Shown here piece after piece: positions 25,775-33,604 of a stretch of 64,000 nt of DNA. Within the stretch, counting starts at the first letter, position 1; every line of letters starts with the position of its first letter. Position numbers and translations under genes: made by a program. This stretch comes from OLB6 sp964467455 (GTDB lineage: Bacteria; Bacteroidota; Ignavibacteria; Kapaibacteriales; Kapaibacteriaceae): assembly GCA_964467455.1 (NCBI GenBank), contig CAYXQJ010000004.1, forward strand, positions 121,546 through 185,545, read 5' to 3'. The notes beneath the pieces are model-generated. The model saw only the letters and a list, made by a program, of their open reading frames with translations, was not told where the DNA came from and did no database searches.

Positions 25775-26899
25775 TAAAAGCGTGTGCAACTGGGTGGCAA
25801 GAAGTGGTGCATCATCAACATCCACCGAGATCGATACAGAGTGATCGTTCGGGTCGCTGATGACGTAGAAGCTGTCGGTGTCGTTTATGTGGGTGATGCT
25901 GTTGGAGAGGGCAGAGAGCCATTCTTCGGGGGTGACGAAGATCAGGTCGACGTTACGGAGTTCGGCGCCGTTGGCGTCGTGGATGGCGACGATCGGACGT
26001 GGGTCGCCGGCTTCGTTGCTGATCGTGGTGGTGCCGGCGGCGGGATTCCAGATCGAGCTGATGCGGATGGGAATGCCGGCGCGTTCGGCCGGCTCGATCA
26101 TCGTCGAGAATAACAATTTCACACCGTGATGAGCGGCGATCGTTGCTTGCTCATACGATAACTGGGCGATGTGTTGCGTGTTTTGCATCAACGCCGGGTC
26201 GCCGGTGCGGATGCCTTCCACGTCCGTCCAGATGTGGACGGCTTCGGCGCCGAGCAGCGACGCCAACAACGTTGCCGTCAGGTTCGATGATTCACGTCCC
26301 ATCGTTGTCACGATGCCGTTCTCGGTGGCGCCGACGAAACCCTGGACCATGACGAACTGATGGGCCTTGACCAGTGGACGCAAGATCTTGTCGACGCGGA
26401 CCTGTGACTTCTCGGTAAGGGGCGAAGCAGCACCGTATTCGTCGGTGGTCACGATCACAGATGTCGCATCACACCATACGGCGTCCATACCTGCCCCCTT
26501 CACCACATGGCGGGCGATGTGGAGAGCCATGAGCTCGCCGTAGGCCAGGATGCGGTCGAGGGTGCGGGGGGTGAGCTGGCGGGTGATGGCCACGCCGGAG
26601 AGCAGCGTCTTGAGGTCGGTCTCGACCTCGTGGAGCAGCACCTGCAGGGCGTCGGCGTGGGCTGCGGCCACGGCGTGGACGAGTGACGTGTGGACGTCCA
26701 GAACGTCGCGAAGCCGTTGATCGGCCTCGGCTTCGAGTCCGGCAGCGGCAGCCCGGGCCGCGGCTTCAAGGGTACGGGTAGTGGTCGCAAAGGCCGAGAC
26801 CACGACCACGCCGGGTTGGCTGGAGCGCAGGATCTCGACCATGGCGCGGAAGCCCTCGGGGGTGGAGAGGACGGCGCCGCCAAATTTCGTCACGGTCAT
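25757..26899 (-). CDS. lysC: aspartate kinase
   Basis: The protein has 380 residues. It phosphorylates aspartate at the head of the lysine, threonine and methionine pathway. VTKFGGAVL is the N-terminal substrate motif (KFGGTSV in most), then GRESSNLTATLLASLLGAEA, IWTDVEGIRTGDP and the ACT-domain end SVSISVDVDDAPLLATQLH. It is somewhat shorter than the usual 400-450 residues. A TATCTTTG box ends 4 nt before the ATG. Confidence 0.93.
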   Translation of the reverse strand: MTVTKFGGAVLSTPEGFRAMVEILRSSQPGVVVVSAFATTTRTLEAAARAAAAGLEAEADQRLRDVLDVHTSLVHAVAAAHADALQVLLHEVETDLKTLLSGVAITRQLTPRTLDRILAYGELMALHIARHVVKGAGMDAVWCDATSVIVTTDEYGAASPLTEKSQVRVDKILRPLVKAHQFVMVQGFVGATENGIVTTMGRESSNLTATLLASLLGAEAVHIWTDVEGIRTGDPALMQNTQHIAQLSYEQATIAAHHGVKLLFSTMIEPAERAGIPIRISSIWNPAAGTTTISNEAGDPRPIVAIHDANGAELRNVDLIFVTPEEWLSALSNSITHINDTDSFYVISDPNDHSVSISVDVDDAPLLATQLHTLLVASSK

Positions 26900-26903
26900 G
26901 GCA

Positions 26904-26911
26904 CAAAGATA
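26904..26911 (-). promoter_or_regulatory. TAnnTTTG -7 box of lysC
   Basis: TATCTTTG on the minus strand ends 4 nt before the lysC ATG, which implies an essentially leaderless mRNA. Confidence 0.5.
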
Positions 26912-26946
26912 TCGTCTAACCTCTTGCTAAACATGGAGAAACTCCG

Positions 26947-26954
26947 TAAGTTTG
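26947..26954 (+). promoter_or_regulatory. TAnnTTTG -7 box of the rpmE-rpsR operon
   Basis: TAAGTTTG lies 34 nt before the ATG at 26989. It is the only match in the gap to lysC in this direction. Confidence 0.45.
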
Positions 26955-26988
26955 TCGTTCACATCAAAAAGCATGTCCAGAGACAACC

Positions 26989-27162
26989 ATGGCTAAGCAG
27001 CAATCATTCGGTGACAAGAACAAGAAGAAGGGCGGTCCGGTGAAGATCAGCGTGAAGGTGATCAACACGTTCCGTTCGACTGAAGGCACCACCAAGTTCA
27101 AAGAGAAGTTCGTCCAGGTGGACGACCTTGGTCAACTCGACAAGATGGATTTCACGAGGTAA
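26989..27162 (+). CDS. conserved 57-residue basic protein upstream of rpmE
   Basis: The protein is MAKQQSFGDKNKKKGG... to ...LDKMDFTR, 57 residues, strongly basic at the N-terminus with a beta-rich middle (VKISVKVINTFRS). It is too short for a default ORF cutoff. It sits 4 bp before rpmE and probably shares its promoter, so a ribosome-linked role is possible, but that rests only on position. I do not recognise the family with certainty. Confidence 0.7.
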   Translation: MAKQQSFGDKNKKKGGPVKISVKVINTFRSTEGTTKFKEKFVQVDDLGQLDKMDFTR

Positions 27163-27166
27163 GAAC

Positions 27167-27400
27167 ATGAAGAAGGGTATTCACCCGGCCTATCGCACCA
27201 TCGACGTCGTGATGACCGATGGCTCGACCTTCAAGACGCGTTCCTGCTACAAGGAAGAGCGTCTGGTCTTGGAAATCGATTCCAAGTCCCACCCGTTCTA
27301 CACCGGCAAGCAGATGTTGCTTGACACTGCCGGTCGTGTGGAGCGTTTCAACAAGCGCATGGAGAAGACGAAGGCCGTGCGCGCACAATCGCAAAAGTAA
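27167..27400 (+). CDS. rpmE: 50S ribosomal protein L31
   Basis: The protein has 77 residues. MKKGIHPAYRTIDVVMTDG and the DSKSHPFYTGKQ segment are the L31 signature. It has only one Cys (SCYKEE), so it lacks the four-Cys zinc ribbon. It is the middle gene of a short ribosomal operon. The upstream in-frame start at 27128 is not used, because homology begins at 27167. Confidence 0.93.
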   Translation: MKKGIHPAYRTIDVVMTDGSTFKTRSCYKEERLVLEIDSKSHPFYTGKQMLLDTAGRVERFNKRMEKTKAVRAQSQK

Positions 27401-27415
27401 AACCGGAGAATTTTC

Positions 27416-27706
27416 GTGGCATTACCACCACCGCGCGCGATGCGCACTGCAAATCCGAACACGATCAACTCGCCGTTCCGTCAAAAGCGGAATCAGCCGC
27501 GTCGTCGTACCAACCCGCTCAAGAAGTCCCGTTTGATCGACTATCTCGATCCGAAGTTCTTGGGTCGCTTCACCAACGACCAAGGCAAGATCCTGCCGCG
27601 TCGTATCACGGGCGTCACGGCGCTTCAGCAGCGTCGTCTGTCACGTGCCATCAAGTACGCTCGCCATCTGGCGTTGCTGCCGTTTGTGGCGCAGGACACT
27701 CGTTAA
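27416..27706 (+). CDS. rpsR: 30S ribosomal protein S18
   Basis: The protein has 96 residues with a GTG start. The S18 core is LIDYLDPKFLGRFTNDQGKI, LPRRITGVTALQQRRL and IKYARHLALLPFV. The N-terminus is about 20 residues longer and basic. In most bacteria rpsR lies with rpsF, ssb and rplI; here it follows rpmE instead. Confidence 0.95.
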   Translation: MALPPPRAMRTANPNTINSPFRQKRNQPRRRTNPLKKSRLIDYLDPKFLGRFTNDQGKILPRRITGVTALQQRRLSRAIKYARHLALLPFVAQDTR

Positions 27707-27708
27707 CG

Positions 27709-27756
27709 TGCTAGTGTGCTAGTTTGCTAGTGTGCTAGAGGGCTAGAGAGCTAGAA
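27709..27756. repeat. octamer array GTGCTAGT / GGCTAGAG
   Basis: There are six 8-bp units (GTGCTAGT, TTGCTAGT, GTGCTAGA, GGGCTAGA, GAGCTAGA) between the rpsR stop and its terminator. The same type occurs at 55838-55886. Confidence 0.9.
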
Positions 27757-27768
27757 TTAGATGTAAAG

Positions 27769-27797
27769 AAGGGTTGCGAGAGATCGCGACCCTTTTT
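27769..27797 (+). terminator. intrinsic terminator after rpsR
   Basis: AGGGTTGCGA, a short loop and TCGCGACCCT form a stem with one G-T pair, followed by six T. It lies 63 bp after rpsR, beyond the repeat array. Confidence 0.85.
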
Positions 27798-27812
27798 TCG
27801 TTATAAGCTGTG

Positions 27813-28787
27813 TTATGGTGTACGATGAAACGGTGACTGCTCGCCCCTTCTCAGCATTGGGTAGTCATGTTTGCCATCGTATTCAGGGTCGGTAGGGGGC
27901 GGGATGGTGCCGAAGGGTACATCGGGAAAGGGGCCGATGGATCCGTCATGCATCTGGGCCCATTGTTTGTGTTTGTAGGCGCAGGTGGCAAGGCAGGCGG
28001 AGCAGTAGTTGCGGCGGGCGAAGTAGGGGAAACATTTGCCGGTGTCGACCATGTAGCGGCCGTTGGCGGAGCGTTCGTCGGGGATCGCGTCGGCCGGACA
28101 GAAGATGCGGCAGGCCTGGCATTTGTCGCAGAAGTCACCGATGCCGACGTTGATGGGTGCGTCGGTTGAAATGGGCATGGACGTGAGGACGGAGCCGATG
28201 CGGAAGAGCGGTCCGTAGGTGGGATGAATGATCGAGCCGTGGCGTCCGAGTTCTCCGAAGCCGGCCTTGAGGGCCAGCGGGATGTGCATGACGGAACTGT
28301 CACCGATAGGATGTTCGACGGTGGCATTCCAACCGAGGGCGCGGATCTCGTTGGCAAGGGCGATCACCACTTCGCCGAGGGTCTCGTAGATGCGCATACA
28401 TTCGATGGCGGCCGACTCTGACGGTACGGTCACGAAGGCCTCGTAGTCCATGCGTTGTCCGACCACGACGGCTAACGCATCTGTGACGGTGCGGCCTTGG
28501 TAGATGTCTGACGGTTCCACGCGGGCAATGCCGACGATATCGGCACCGAGTTCTAACGCCCGTTGTTTGATATGGGCGGCGGCGGCGTCTTCAGAGGGGA
28601 ACGTGTGCTGCACATCGGCCACAGTACCTTCAAAACGTTGGTATTGATCTCCGTAGATCCGTTGGGCGATCTCGGTGGCAGAGGGAATATTGATCGTTCG
28701 GCCGCCGATACTTTCGTACCAGATCTGCCACGGAAACGGGGATGGAGAATTTCCATCGCCCTGGATAATGGGAAGTAGATTTTCCAA
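27813..28787 (-). CDS. double-[4Fe-4S] reductase of the QueG / reductive-dehalogenase type
   Basis: The protein has 324 residues. Two iron-sulfur clusters are visible: CDKCQACRIFCP (CxxCxxCxxxCP) and a second set GKC ... YCSACLATC. GELGRHGSIIHPTYGPLFRI corresponds to the cobalamin-domain loop GxxGKN of QueG. QueG reduces epoxyqueuosine in tRNA; RdhA enzymes remove halogens. The N-terminus lacks a Tat signal, so it should be cytoplasmic. The second cluster and C-terminus look more RdhA-like than a standard QueG. The start is a TTG with AGAGG 6-10 nt upstream. Confidence 0.65.
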   Translation of the reverse strand: MENLLPIIQGDGNSPSPFPWQIWYESIGGRTINIPSATEIAQRIYGDQYQRFEGTVADVQHTFPSEDAAAAHIKQRALELGADIVGIARVEPSDIYQGRTVTDALAVVVGQRMDYEAFVTVPSESAAIECMRIYETLGEVVIALANEIRALGWNATVEHPIGDSSVMHIPLALKAGFGELGRHGSIIHPTYGPLFRIGSVLTSMPISTDAPINVGIGDFCDKCQACRIFCPADAIPDERSANGRYMVDTGKCFPYFARRNYCSACLATCAYKHKQWAQMHDGSIGPFPDVPFGTIPPPTDPEYDGKHDYPMLRRGEQSPFHRTP

Positions 28788-28797
28788 GTTTTTCCTC

Positions 28798-28805
28798 TAT
28801 ATTTG
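28798..28805 (+). promoter_or_regulatory. TAnnTTTG -7 box of tRNA-Gln
   Basis: TATATTTG lies 12 nt before the mature tRNA 5' end. The identical octamer precedes tRNA-Ser at 52527-52534. Confidence 0.6.
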
Positions 28806-28817
28806 TGGCTCTGCTTT

Positions 28818-28889
28818 TGGGGCGTCGCCAAGCGGTAAGGCAGCGGGTTTTGGTCCCGCCATTCGTAGGTTCGATCCCTGCCGCCCCAG
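28818..28889 (+). tRNA. tRNA-Gln (anticodon TTG)
   Basis: A cloverleaf can be drawn: acceptor TGGGGCG/CGCCCCA, anticodon stem GCGGG/CCCGC around the loop TTTTGGT, and T-loop TTCGATC. CCA is not encoded. The prs gene begins 28 bp downstream and may be co-transcribed. Confidence 0.95.
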
Positions 28890-28917
28890 CTATTCGGGAA
28901 CATTGACGAAAGAACGT

Positions 28918-29868
28918 GTGAACTCCGAGGTCAAGGTCGTTTCAGGTCGGTCCAATCCCGAGATCGCCGACAAGATCGCTCGGGCCACACACCGCGAATT
29001 GTCCAAAGTTACCATCCGCAACTTCAGCGATGGTGAGATCTGGGTCAAATTCGAGGAGAACGTTCGCGGCGTCGACCTGTACATTGTGCAATCTACGTTC
29101 GCTCCATCAGATACGTGGATGGAGTTATTGATGCTGATCGACGCGGCCAAGCGAGCGTCGGCGTCACGCATCACGGCCGTGATCCCGTATTTCGGCTATG
29201 CCCGCCAAGACCGTAAGGACCAACCGCGGGTAGCGATCACGGCAAAGTTGATGGCCAACCTGCTCACGCAGGCCGGTGCCAACCGAGTGATCACAATGGA
29301 TCTGCATACGCCGCAGCTCCAAGGGTTCTTCGACATTCCACTCGACCATTTGTACGCTTCGACGGTCACCATCCCGGTGTTGGCATCTCTCAAGCTAGAG
29401 AACCTCACTGTGGCTGCACCGGACGTCGGCGGCGTGAAGACGGCTCGATCCTACGCCAAGATGTTGGGCGACGGCGTCGACCTTGCAGTGGTCGACAAAC
29501 GCCGTCCCAAGCACAACGTGGCTGAAGTGATGAACATCATCGGTGATGTCCGCGGACGGAACATCATCATCGTCGACGACCTGATCGACACGGGTTCAAC
29601 CTTCGTCAAGTGTGCCGAAGCCATCAAGGCAGCGGGTGCCAACCAGATCGTTGGCATCTGCACTCACCCGGTCTTCAGTAGTGAAGCGGTGAACAAGATC
29701 GTGGCGTCGGAGGCGATCTCGAAGTTGTTCGTGACAGACACGATCCCACTTCGGGACCATCATCCCAAGATCGAAGTGATCAGCGTGGCCACTCTCTTCG
29801 CAGAAGCGATCCTGAGGACCCACGAGAATCAGTCGATCAGTTCGTTGTTCGATAAGATCCAAAATTGA
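28918..29868 (+). CDS. prs: ribose-phosphate pyrophosphokinase
   Basis: The protein has 316 residues. It makes PRPP from ribose-5-phosphate and ATP for nucleotide, His and Trp synthesis. Signature parts: FSDGEIWVKFEENVRG, YFGYARQDRKDQPR, DLHTPQLQGFFDIPLDHL, and the PRPP loop NIIIVDDLIDTGSTF. The start is uncertain: GTG at 28918 matches the family N-terminus, and TTG at 28903 would add five residues. It lies just after tRNA-Gln and 29 bp before rplY, the common prs-ctc order. Confidence 0.95.
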   Translation: MNSEVKVVSGRSNPEIADKIARATHRELSKVTIRNFSDGEIWVKFEENVRGVDLYIVQSTFAPSDTWMELLMLIDAAKRASASRITAVIPYFGYARQDRKDQPRVAITAKLMANLLTQAGANRVITMDLHTPQLQGFFDIPLDHLYASTVTIPVLASLKLENLTVAAPDVGGVKTARSYAKMLGDGVDLAVVDKRRPKHNVAEVMNIIGDVRGRNIIIVDDLIDTGSTFVKCAEAIKAAGANQIVGICTHPVFSSEAVNKIVASEAISKLFVTDTIPLRDHHPKIEVISVATLFAEAILRTHENQSISSLFDKIQN

Positions 29869-29897
29869 CCTTCAATTCAATCCGATAAGGTGCTCTC

Positions 29898-30500
29898 ATG
29901 AGCCAAGTCACTCTCAAGGCCACCAAGCGTGAGCCGGGCAAGCAAACCGCCAAGGCCATCCGTCGTAACGGCAGCGTGCCGGGCGTGTATTATGCCAAGA
30001 ACCAGGACCCGGTCCACTTCTCCGTCCAGACCCTCGATCTGCGTCCGGTCGTCTACACGGCCGAAGCCAAGATGATCAATCTTGTTGTTGAGGGCGCGGC
30101 CGGAAAGAGCGCCATCCTCAAGGACATTTCGTTCGACCCGATCACGGATCAGATCCTCCACATCGACCTGCTCGGTGTTGCTGCTGGCGAAAAGCTCAAC
30201 GTCGATATCCCGCTCCACCTCACCGGCCAAGCTGCCGGCGTGCGTATGGGCGGAATTCTCGAGCACGTCATGCACAAGGCCCACTGTGTGGTCGACCCGA
30301 CGAAGATGCCGGAGCACATCGACGTCGATGTGACCAACCTCGGCGTCAACCAGTCGATCCACATCTCCGACCTCAACATCCCGGGTGTCGAGTTCACGGA
30401 TCGTCCGGATGCCGTCATCGTGGCCTGCGTCCCGCCGAAGACCGGTGGCGACACGGCCGACCTCACGCAGGGCGAGCCGAAGCTGGTGGGTGAGGACTAA
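29898..30500 (+). CDS. rplY: 50S ribosomal protein L25/general stress protein Ctc
   Basis: The protein has 200 residues, the long Ctc (TL5) form with an L25 N-terminal 5S rRNA-binding domain (KREPGKQTAKAIRRNGSVPG) and a C-terminal beta domain (LGVNQSIHISDLNIPGVEF). The FDPITDQILHIDLL segment is typical. It binds 5S rRNA in the large subunit. It follows prs in the usual order. Confidence 0.95.
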   Translation: MSQVTLKATKREPGKQTAKAIRRNGSVPGVYYAKNQDPVHFSVQTLDLRPVVYTAEAKMINLVVEGAAGKSAILKDISFDPITDQILHIDLLGVAAGEKLNVDIPLHLTGQAAGVRMGGILEHVMHKAHCVVDPTKMPEHIDVDVTNLGVNQSIHISDLNIPGVEFTDRPDAVIVACVPPKTGGDTADLTQGEPKLVGED

Positions 30501-30502
30501 GC

Positions 30503-30612
30503 GTAGCGACATCTAGCACAGCGACATCTAGCACAGCGACGTCTAAGTCTGCGACAACTGGCACAGGGACGTCTAGCACAGCGACATCGTAGTCTGCGAC
30601 AACGAAGTCTGG
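30503..30612. repeat. array of AGCGACATCTAGCAC-type units
   Basis: About seven imperfect units of 15-17 bp alternate between AGCGACATCTAGCAC and AAGTCTGCGACAAC. They lie between the rplY stop and its terminator. There are no long unique spacers, so this is not a CRISPR. Confidence 0.8.
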
Positions 30613-30621
30613 ATTTTTAGA

Positions 30622-30655
30622 AAAGGTCTTTCTCGAAAGAGGAGGGCCTTTTTTC
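30622..30655 (+). terminator. intrinsic terminator after rplY
   Basis: AAGGTCTTTCTC, GAAA and GAGGAGGGCCTT form a stem with several G-T pairs and a stable tetraloop, followed by six T. Confidence 0.75.
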
Positions 30656-30732
30656 GTTGTAACGTAATTCGGTAACGTGACTTATAGCGCTATCAGTTCA
30701 TCGTCTGTTCGTTATCTGCGTAGGAGTGTGTT

Positions 30733-31560
30733 GTGTTGTATAGGATCGTTCTTGCATCGAGTGCCGTCGTCCTTGTTGGATGCGGCAGCAGTCGGATCAA
30801 TTCCGATGTTAATGCCCATCAAGCCATGAAGGATCGGTCACGCAGTGAACGGTCCGTGATCGTGTCGATGGACACCGTCTTCAATGCCGGTGAACCATAT
30901 GCAGTGTTGTCTGTAGGGGGTGTGAGCACATTTGCTGAGACCTATACCTTTTCTACGCTGACGGGTGAGAAGGCCATCGAGGTGATGCCTGACAAAGGCG
31001 GGGTTGACGGAACGACCAAACACCGCTACACATTTTTCGGAACAAGCAGCGGCATGGTGGCATGGGATGATTTTTCGATGTCGACCATTTCTGTGTGCGA
31101 GACCGTCGTCAATGAGAATCTGATGAATGCCACGGGCCTTCGCAGCGTGGATGTAGGAAACTTTGTTCGTAAGCATCCACGTCCTGCCCCCTTCAATCCG
31201 GGTGCTCTCAAGGTCAAGCGGGAGATGACGGGTAAGATCACGGTGAAAGAAGACATCAACAAGGGAACGATATCGCAGGGTGAGAAACAGATCGGCGCAT
31301 TCACCTCCGGAACCGAATCGAACGATAAAGCCCAATTCACGAATACGTGGTACGATGTGACCTTCATGAACGGTACGAAGTGTGCTCGTGTCCGCATTCC
31401 ATGGGACAAGCAGACACGTCAGAAGAACCTTGTGATGGAAGTCACTACTGAATACGATGGCCTTACGACCAAGGTGAACATCGACGCAAGCAACGCCGAT
31501 TGGTCGATCGATAGTTTCAAGCAGGCCATCAGCTATCTCGTTGAGAAGGGATACCTGTAG
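30733..31560 (+). CDS. predicted lipoprotein of unknown function
   Basis: The protein has 275 residues. The GTG start at 30733 has TAGGAG upstream. The N-terminus ends in a lipobox, AVVLVGC followed by GSS, so it is a likely lipoprotein. The mature part is polar and beta-rich (TGKITVKEDINKGTISQGEK) and has no recognised family. It is convergent with the gene at 31649, and the whole space between them is a GTGCCAA array. Confidence 0.7.
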   Translation: MLYRIVLASSAVVLVGCGSSRINSDVNAHQAMKDRSRSERSVIVSMDTVFNAGEPYAVLSVGGVSTFAETYTFSTLTGEKAIEVMPDKGGVDGTTKHRYTFFGTSSGMVAWDDFSMSTISVCETVVNENLMNATGLRSVDVGNFVRKHPRPAPFNPGALKVKREMTGKITVKEDINKGTISQGEKQIGAFTSGTESNDKAQFTNTWYDVTFMNGTKCARVRIPWDKQTRQKNLVMEVTTEYDGLTTKVNIDASNADWSIDSFKQAISYLVEKGYL

Positions 31561-31646
31561 GTGCCAAGTGCCAGGTGCCAAGTGCCAAGTGCCAGGTGCC
31601 AAGTGCCAAGTGCCAGGTGCCAAGTGCCAAGTGCCAGGTGCCAAGT
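31561..31646. repeat. heptamer array (GTGCCAA/GTGCCAG)12
   Basis: Twelve 7-bp units fill the complete gap between two convergent genes, from the base after one stop codon to three bases before the other. GTGCCAA also begins the array inside tilS. Confidence 0.95.
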
Positions 31647-31648
31647 GT

Positions 31649-33604
31649 TTACCGCTGGATGAGCACTCGTGATGAGCGGGTGCCATCAGCTGTTGTGAGC
31701 ACCACTGTATATGCACCTGACGGTATGTTCTCTGTTGCGAACGGTACCGGGATCTGGTTCGCCCCCTGAGAGATCGTGATGTTGCGTAATTCCAAGACGG
31801 TGCGTCCATCATCGCCGAGAACGTTCAGTGATGCGATCATTGGTCTTAAGCTGTTGACATAGACCGTGAAGGACTCACGTGCGGGTATGGGGCCGATGCC
31901 GTCGATGCGAATAGTAGTGTCGTTGATCGAGCAGAGTCCGAATGCTGAAGGACGATCGAGCAGTTCACACATCTCTTTTGCGGTGAGCTCTTGTTCGATG
32001 GAGGCATATAGCGCTTCAAACTCCGGCTGGACGAAGGCACGGATGTGATCGGGCAAGGCGTCAAGCGTTTGCTGGGTGGGTAGGTACCAGTTGAACAAGA
32101 CGAGCCGACGTTCTTCACCATTCCAATCCGGGCGACTTGCCCACGGCGTTTCGATCCTCAGTCCAAGCATCAGCCGGGAAACGGGAACGAACATGCTGCC
32201 TTCCTTGATGCCATAGTAGGGCAGGGAATCGATAGGGATGCGAGCTGCTGCCGCCGAGGCGATGGCTTCGCTGGCGAACGTCTTTGCCTTAGGATATCGA
32301 TCTAACCAGTCGTTCTGGTTTTGAGGTGCAGCGGAGCCGATCGTGTACATATTGGAGATGTGGATGATCGTATCTCGAGGTCCTCTAAAGTGCACCTCAC
32401 TCAATGAGGCTTCGGGGTATAGTCGAACGTTTCGAAACGTCTCTGTTTCGATGAAAAGCATGTTTGTGAAGAAAGGCCATGGCTGATCTTCTCGCGTAGG
32501 TCGCTGAAATGTCGTGCGTTCTCTGTCGATCGTGTGTGCAAACGCTCTGCACCGTATGCTGACAGGGTCCTTAATGACGGCGAAGTTCATCAGACTCGCA
32601 GAATCAAGATCAAGAACGGGCTGACCGATCACACCATCGATCTTGACCAAAGCGATCGTTGATGCCCTCACAGGCATGACCACTGTTCGCTTTGTTGGCT
32701 TGTTCGGATGAAACTCTGAATAACATCTCGAAACGGCATCTTCAAAACGCTTCGGTAGTGACTTTAGCACCGCATCCGTCGGCATGAACTCGATCTGTGT
32801 TCGTTGATCACTGCCCGGCGTGTGTACTTGAATCATGATAGGCTTGCGATCTCGACGAAGAGTTGCAGATGGCATCATCGCAAGCATACCACCGTGAGGA
32901 GCCACGGCATGGTATAATGACGGCCTTGCCTGCATCAGTGCTCCCAGTAACGAATCTTGCAGATCCGTTCGAACCAGTGCCGGATAGATCATCGCTGACG
33001 GTGCGATATAGTTACCCTTGATCGAATACACACGAATCGGCGATTGGTGATCAAGCGTGGTGCCGTCAAACGATAAGGCCTTGATACTATCAACTCTGCC
33101 AGGAAATGATCGTGAGGACCAATGAAAGAGGGCTGCGGTATCGGAAAGTTGAGCAGAGTCTAAGCCAAGTGTTCTGGCGATATCGGGATCTTCCACAACC
33201 AACGATTGCATCGGAACGATCACGGTATCGCCGATCCTTGTGATCCCAAACTCGGCCAACTCCTCATCGGTCAGACTCAACACCAGGATCGAGCGTGGAT
33301 CAAGTGTGGCGTGTGATGTGGTTGATGTTGCGACGACTGTGTCCTCTGTAGTCACAACGGCCACTGGCTCTCTTTGCTGCACCTTGCTGGTGATCGACGA
33401 AGCCACACGCTTATCATCGTTGACATCAACAGAAGAGTGCAACAAGTACCACACGCTCATCATGACAACTGACAGTGCCAACAACCACCAAAACGGTTGC
33501 GAGTGCTTCCTGTCAGATATGATATCTGCATCACTGACCAATGTCGGTGTGACGGACGCCGATCGCAAGTTCATCAGTGCACGATCAAGTCGTTCGTTAT
33601 TCAT
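31649..33604 (-). CDS. membrane-anchored protein paired with an ECF sigma factor, with a T9SS-like C-terminal domain
   Basis: The protein has 651 residues. The first 35 are soluble (MNNERLDRALMNLRSASVTP), then comes one membrane segment (about 37-55, FWWLLALSVVMMSVWYLL) and a long exported part. This topology and the 8-bp overlap with an upstream ECF sigma gene are what an anti-sigma factor looks like, although the cytoplasmic part has no clear zinc or ASD motif. The last 75 residues (FTVYVNSLRPMIASLNVLGD to ENIPSGAYTVVL and RVLIQR) look like a T9SS sorting domain, which is odd on a protein without a cleavable signal peptide. The middle is unknown. Confidence 0.6.
   Translation of the reverse strand: MNNERLDRALMNLRSASVTPTLVSDADIISDRKHSQPFWWLLALSVVMMSVWYLLHSSVDVNDDKRVASSITSKVQQREPVAVVTTEDTVVATSTTSHATLDPRSILVLSLTDEELAEFGITRIGDTVIVPMQSLVVEDPDIARTLGLDSAQLSDTAALFHWSSRSFPGRVDSIKALSFDGTTLDHQSPIRVYSIKGNYIAPSAMIYPALVRTDLQDSLLGALMQARPSLYHAVAPHGGMLAMMPSATLRRDRKPIMIQVHTPGSDQRTQIEFMPTDAVLKSLPKRFEDAVSRCYSEFHPNKPTKRTVVMPVRASTIALVKIDGVIGQPVLDLDSASLMNFAVIKDPVSIRCRAFAHTIDRERTTFQRPTREDQPWPFFTNMLFIETETFRNVRLYPEASLSEVHFRGPRDTIIHISNMYTIGSAAPQNQNDWLDRYPKAKTFASEAIASAAAARIPIDSLPYYGIKEGSMFVPVSRLMLGLRIETPWASRPDWNGEERRLVLFNWYLPTQQTLDALPDHIRAFVQPEFEALYASIEQELTAKEMCELLDRPSAFGLCSINDTTIRIDGIGPIPARESFTVYVNSLRPMIASLNVLGDDGRTVLELRNITISQGANQIPVPFATENIPSGAYTVVLTTADGTRSSRVLIQR

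Noticed and set aside
30503..30612. Direct repeats resembling a short CRISPR array
   Set aside because: Units are 15-17 bp, imperfect and back to back without unique spacers, and no cas genes are near. It fits the other tandem arrays.
31561..31646. Dense GTGCCAA repeats as a possible replication or partition iteron cluster
   Set aside because: They fill the gap between two convergent genes, no dnaA, rep or par gene is near, and the same unit occurs inside tilS.
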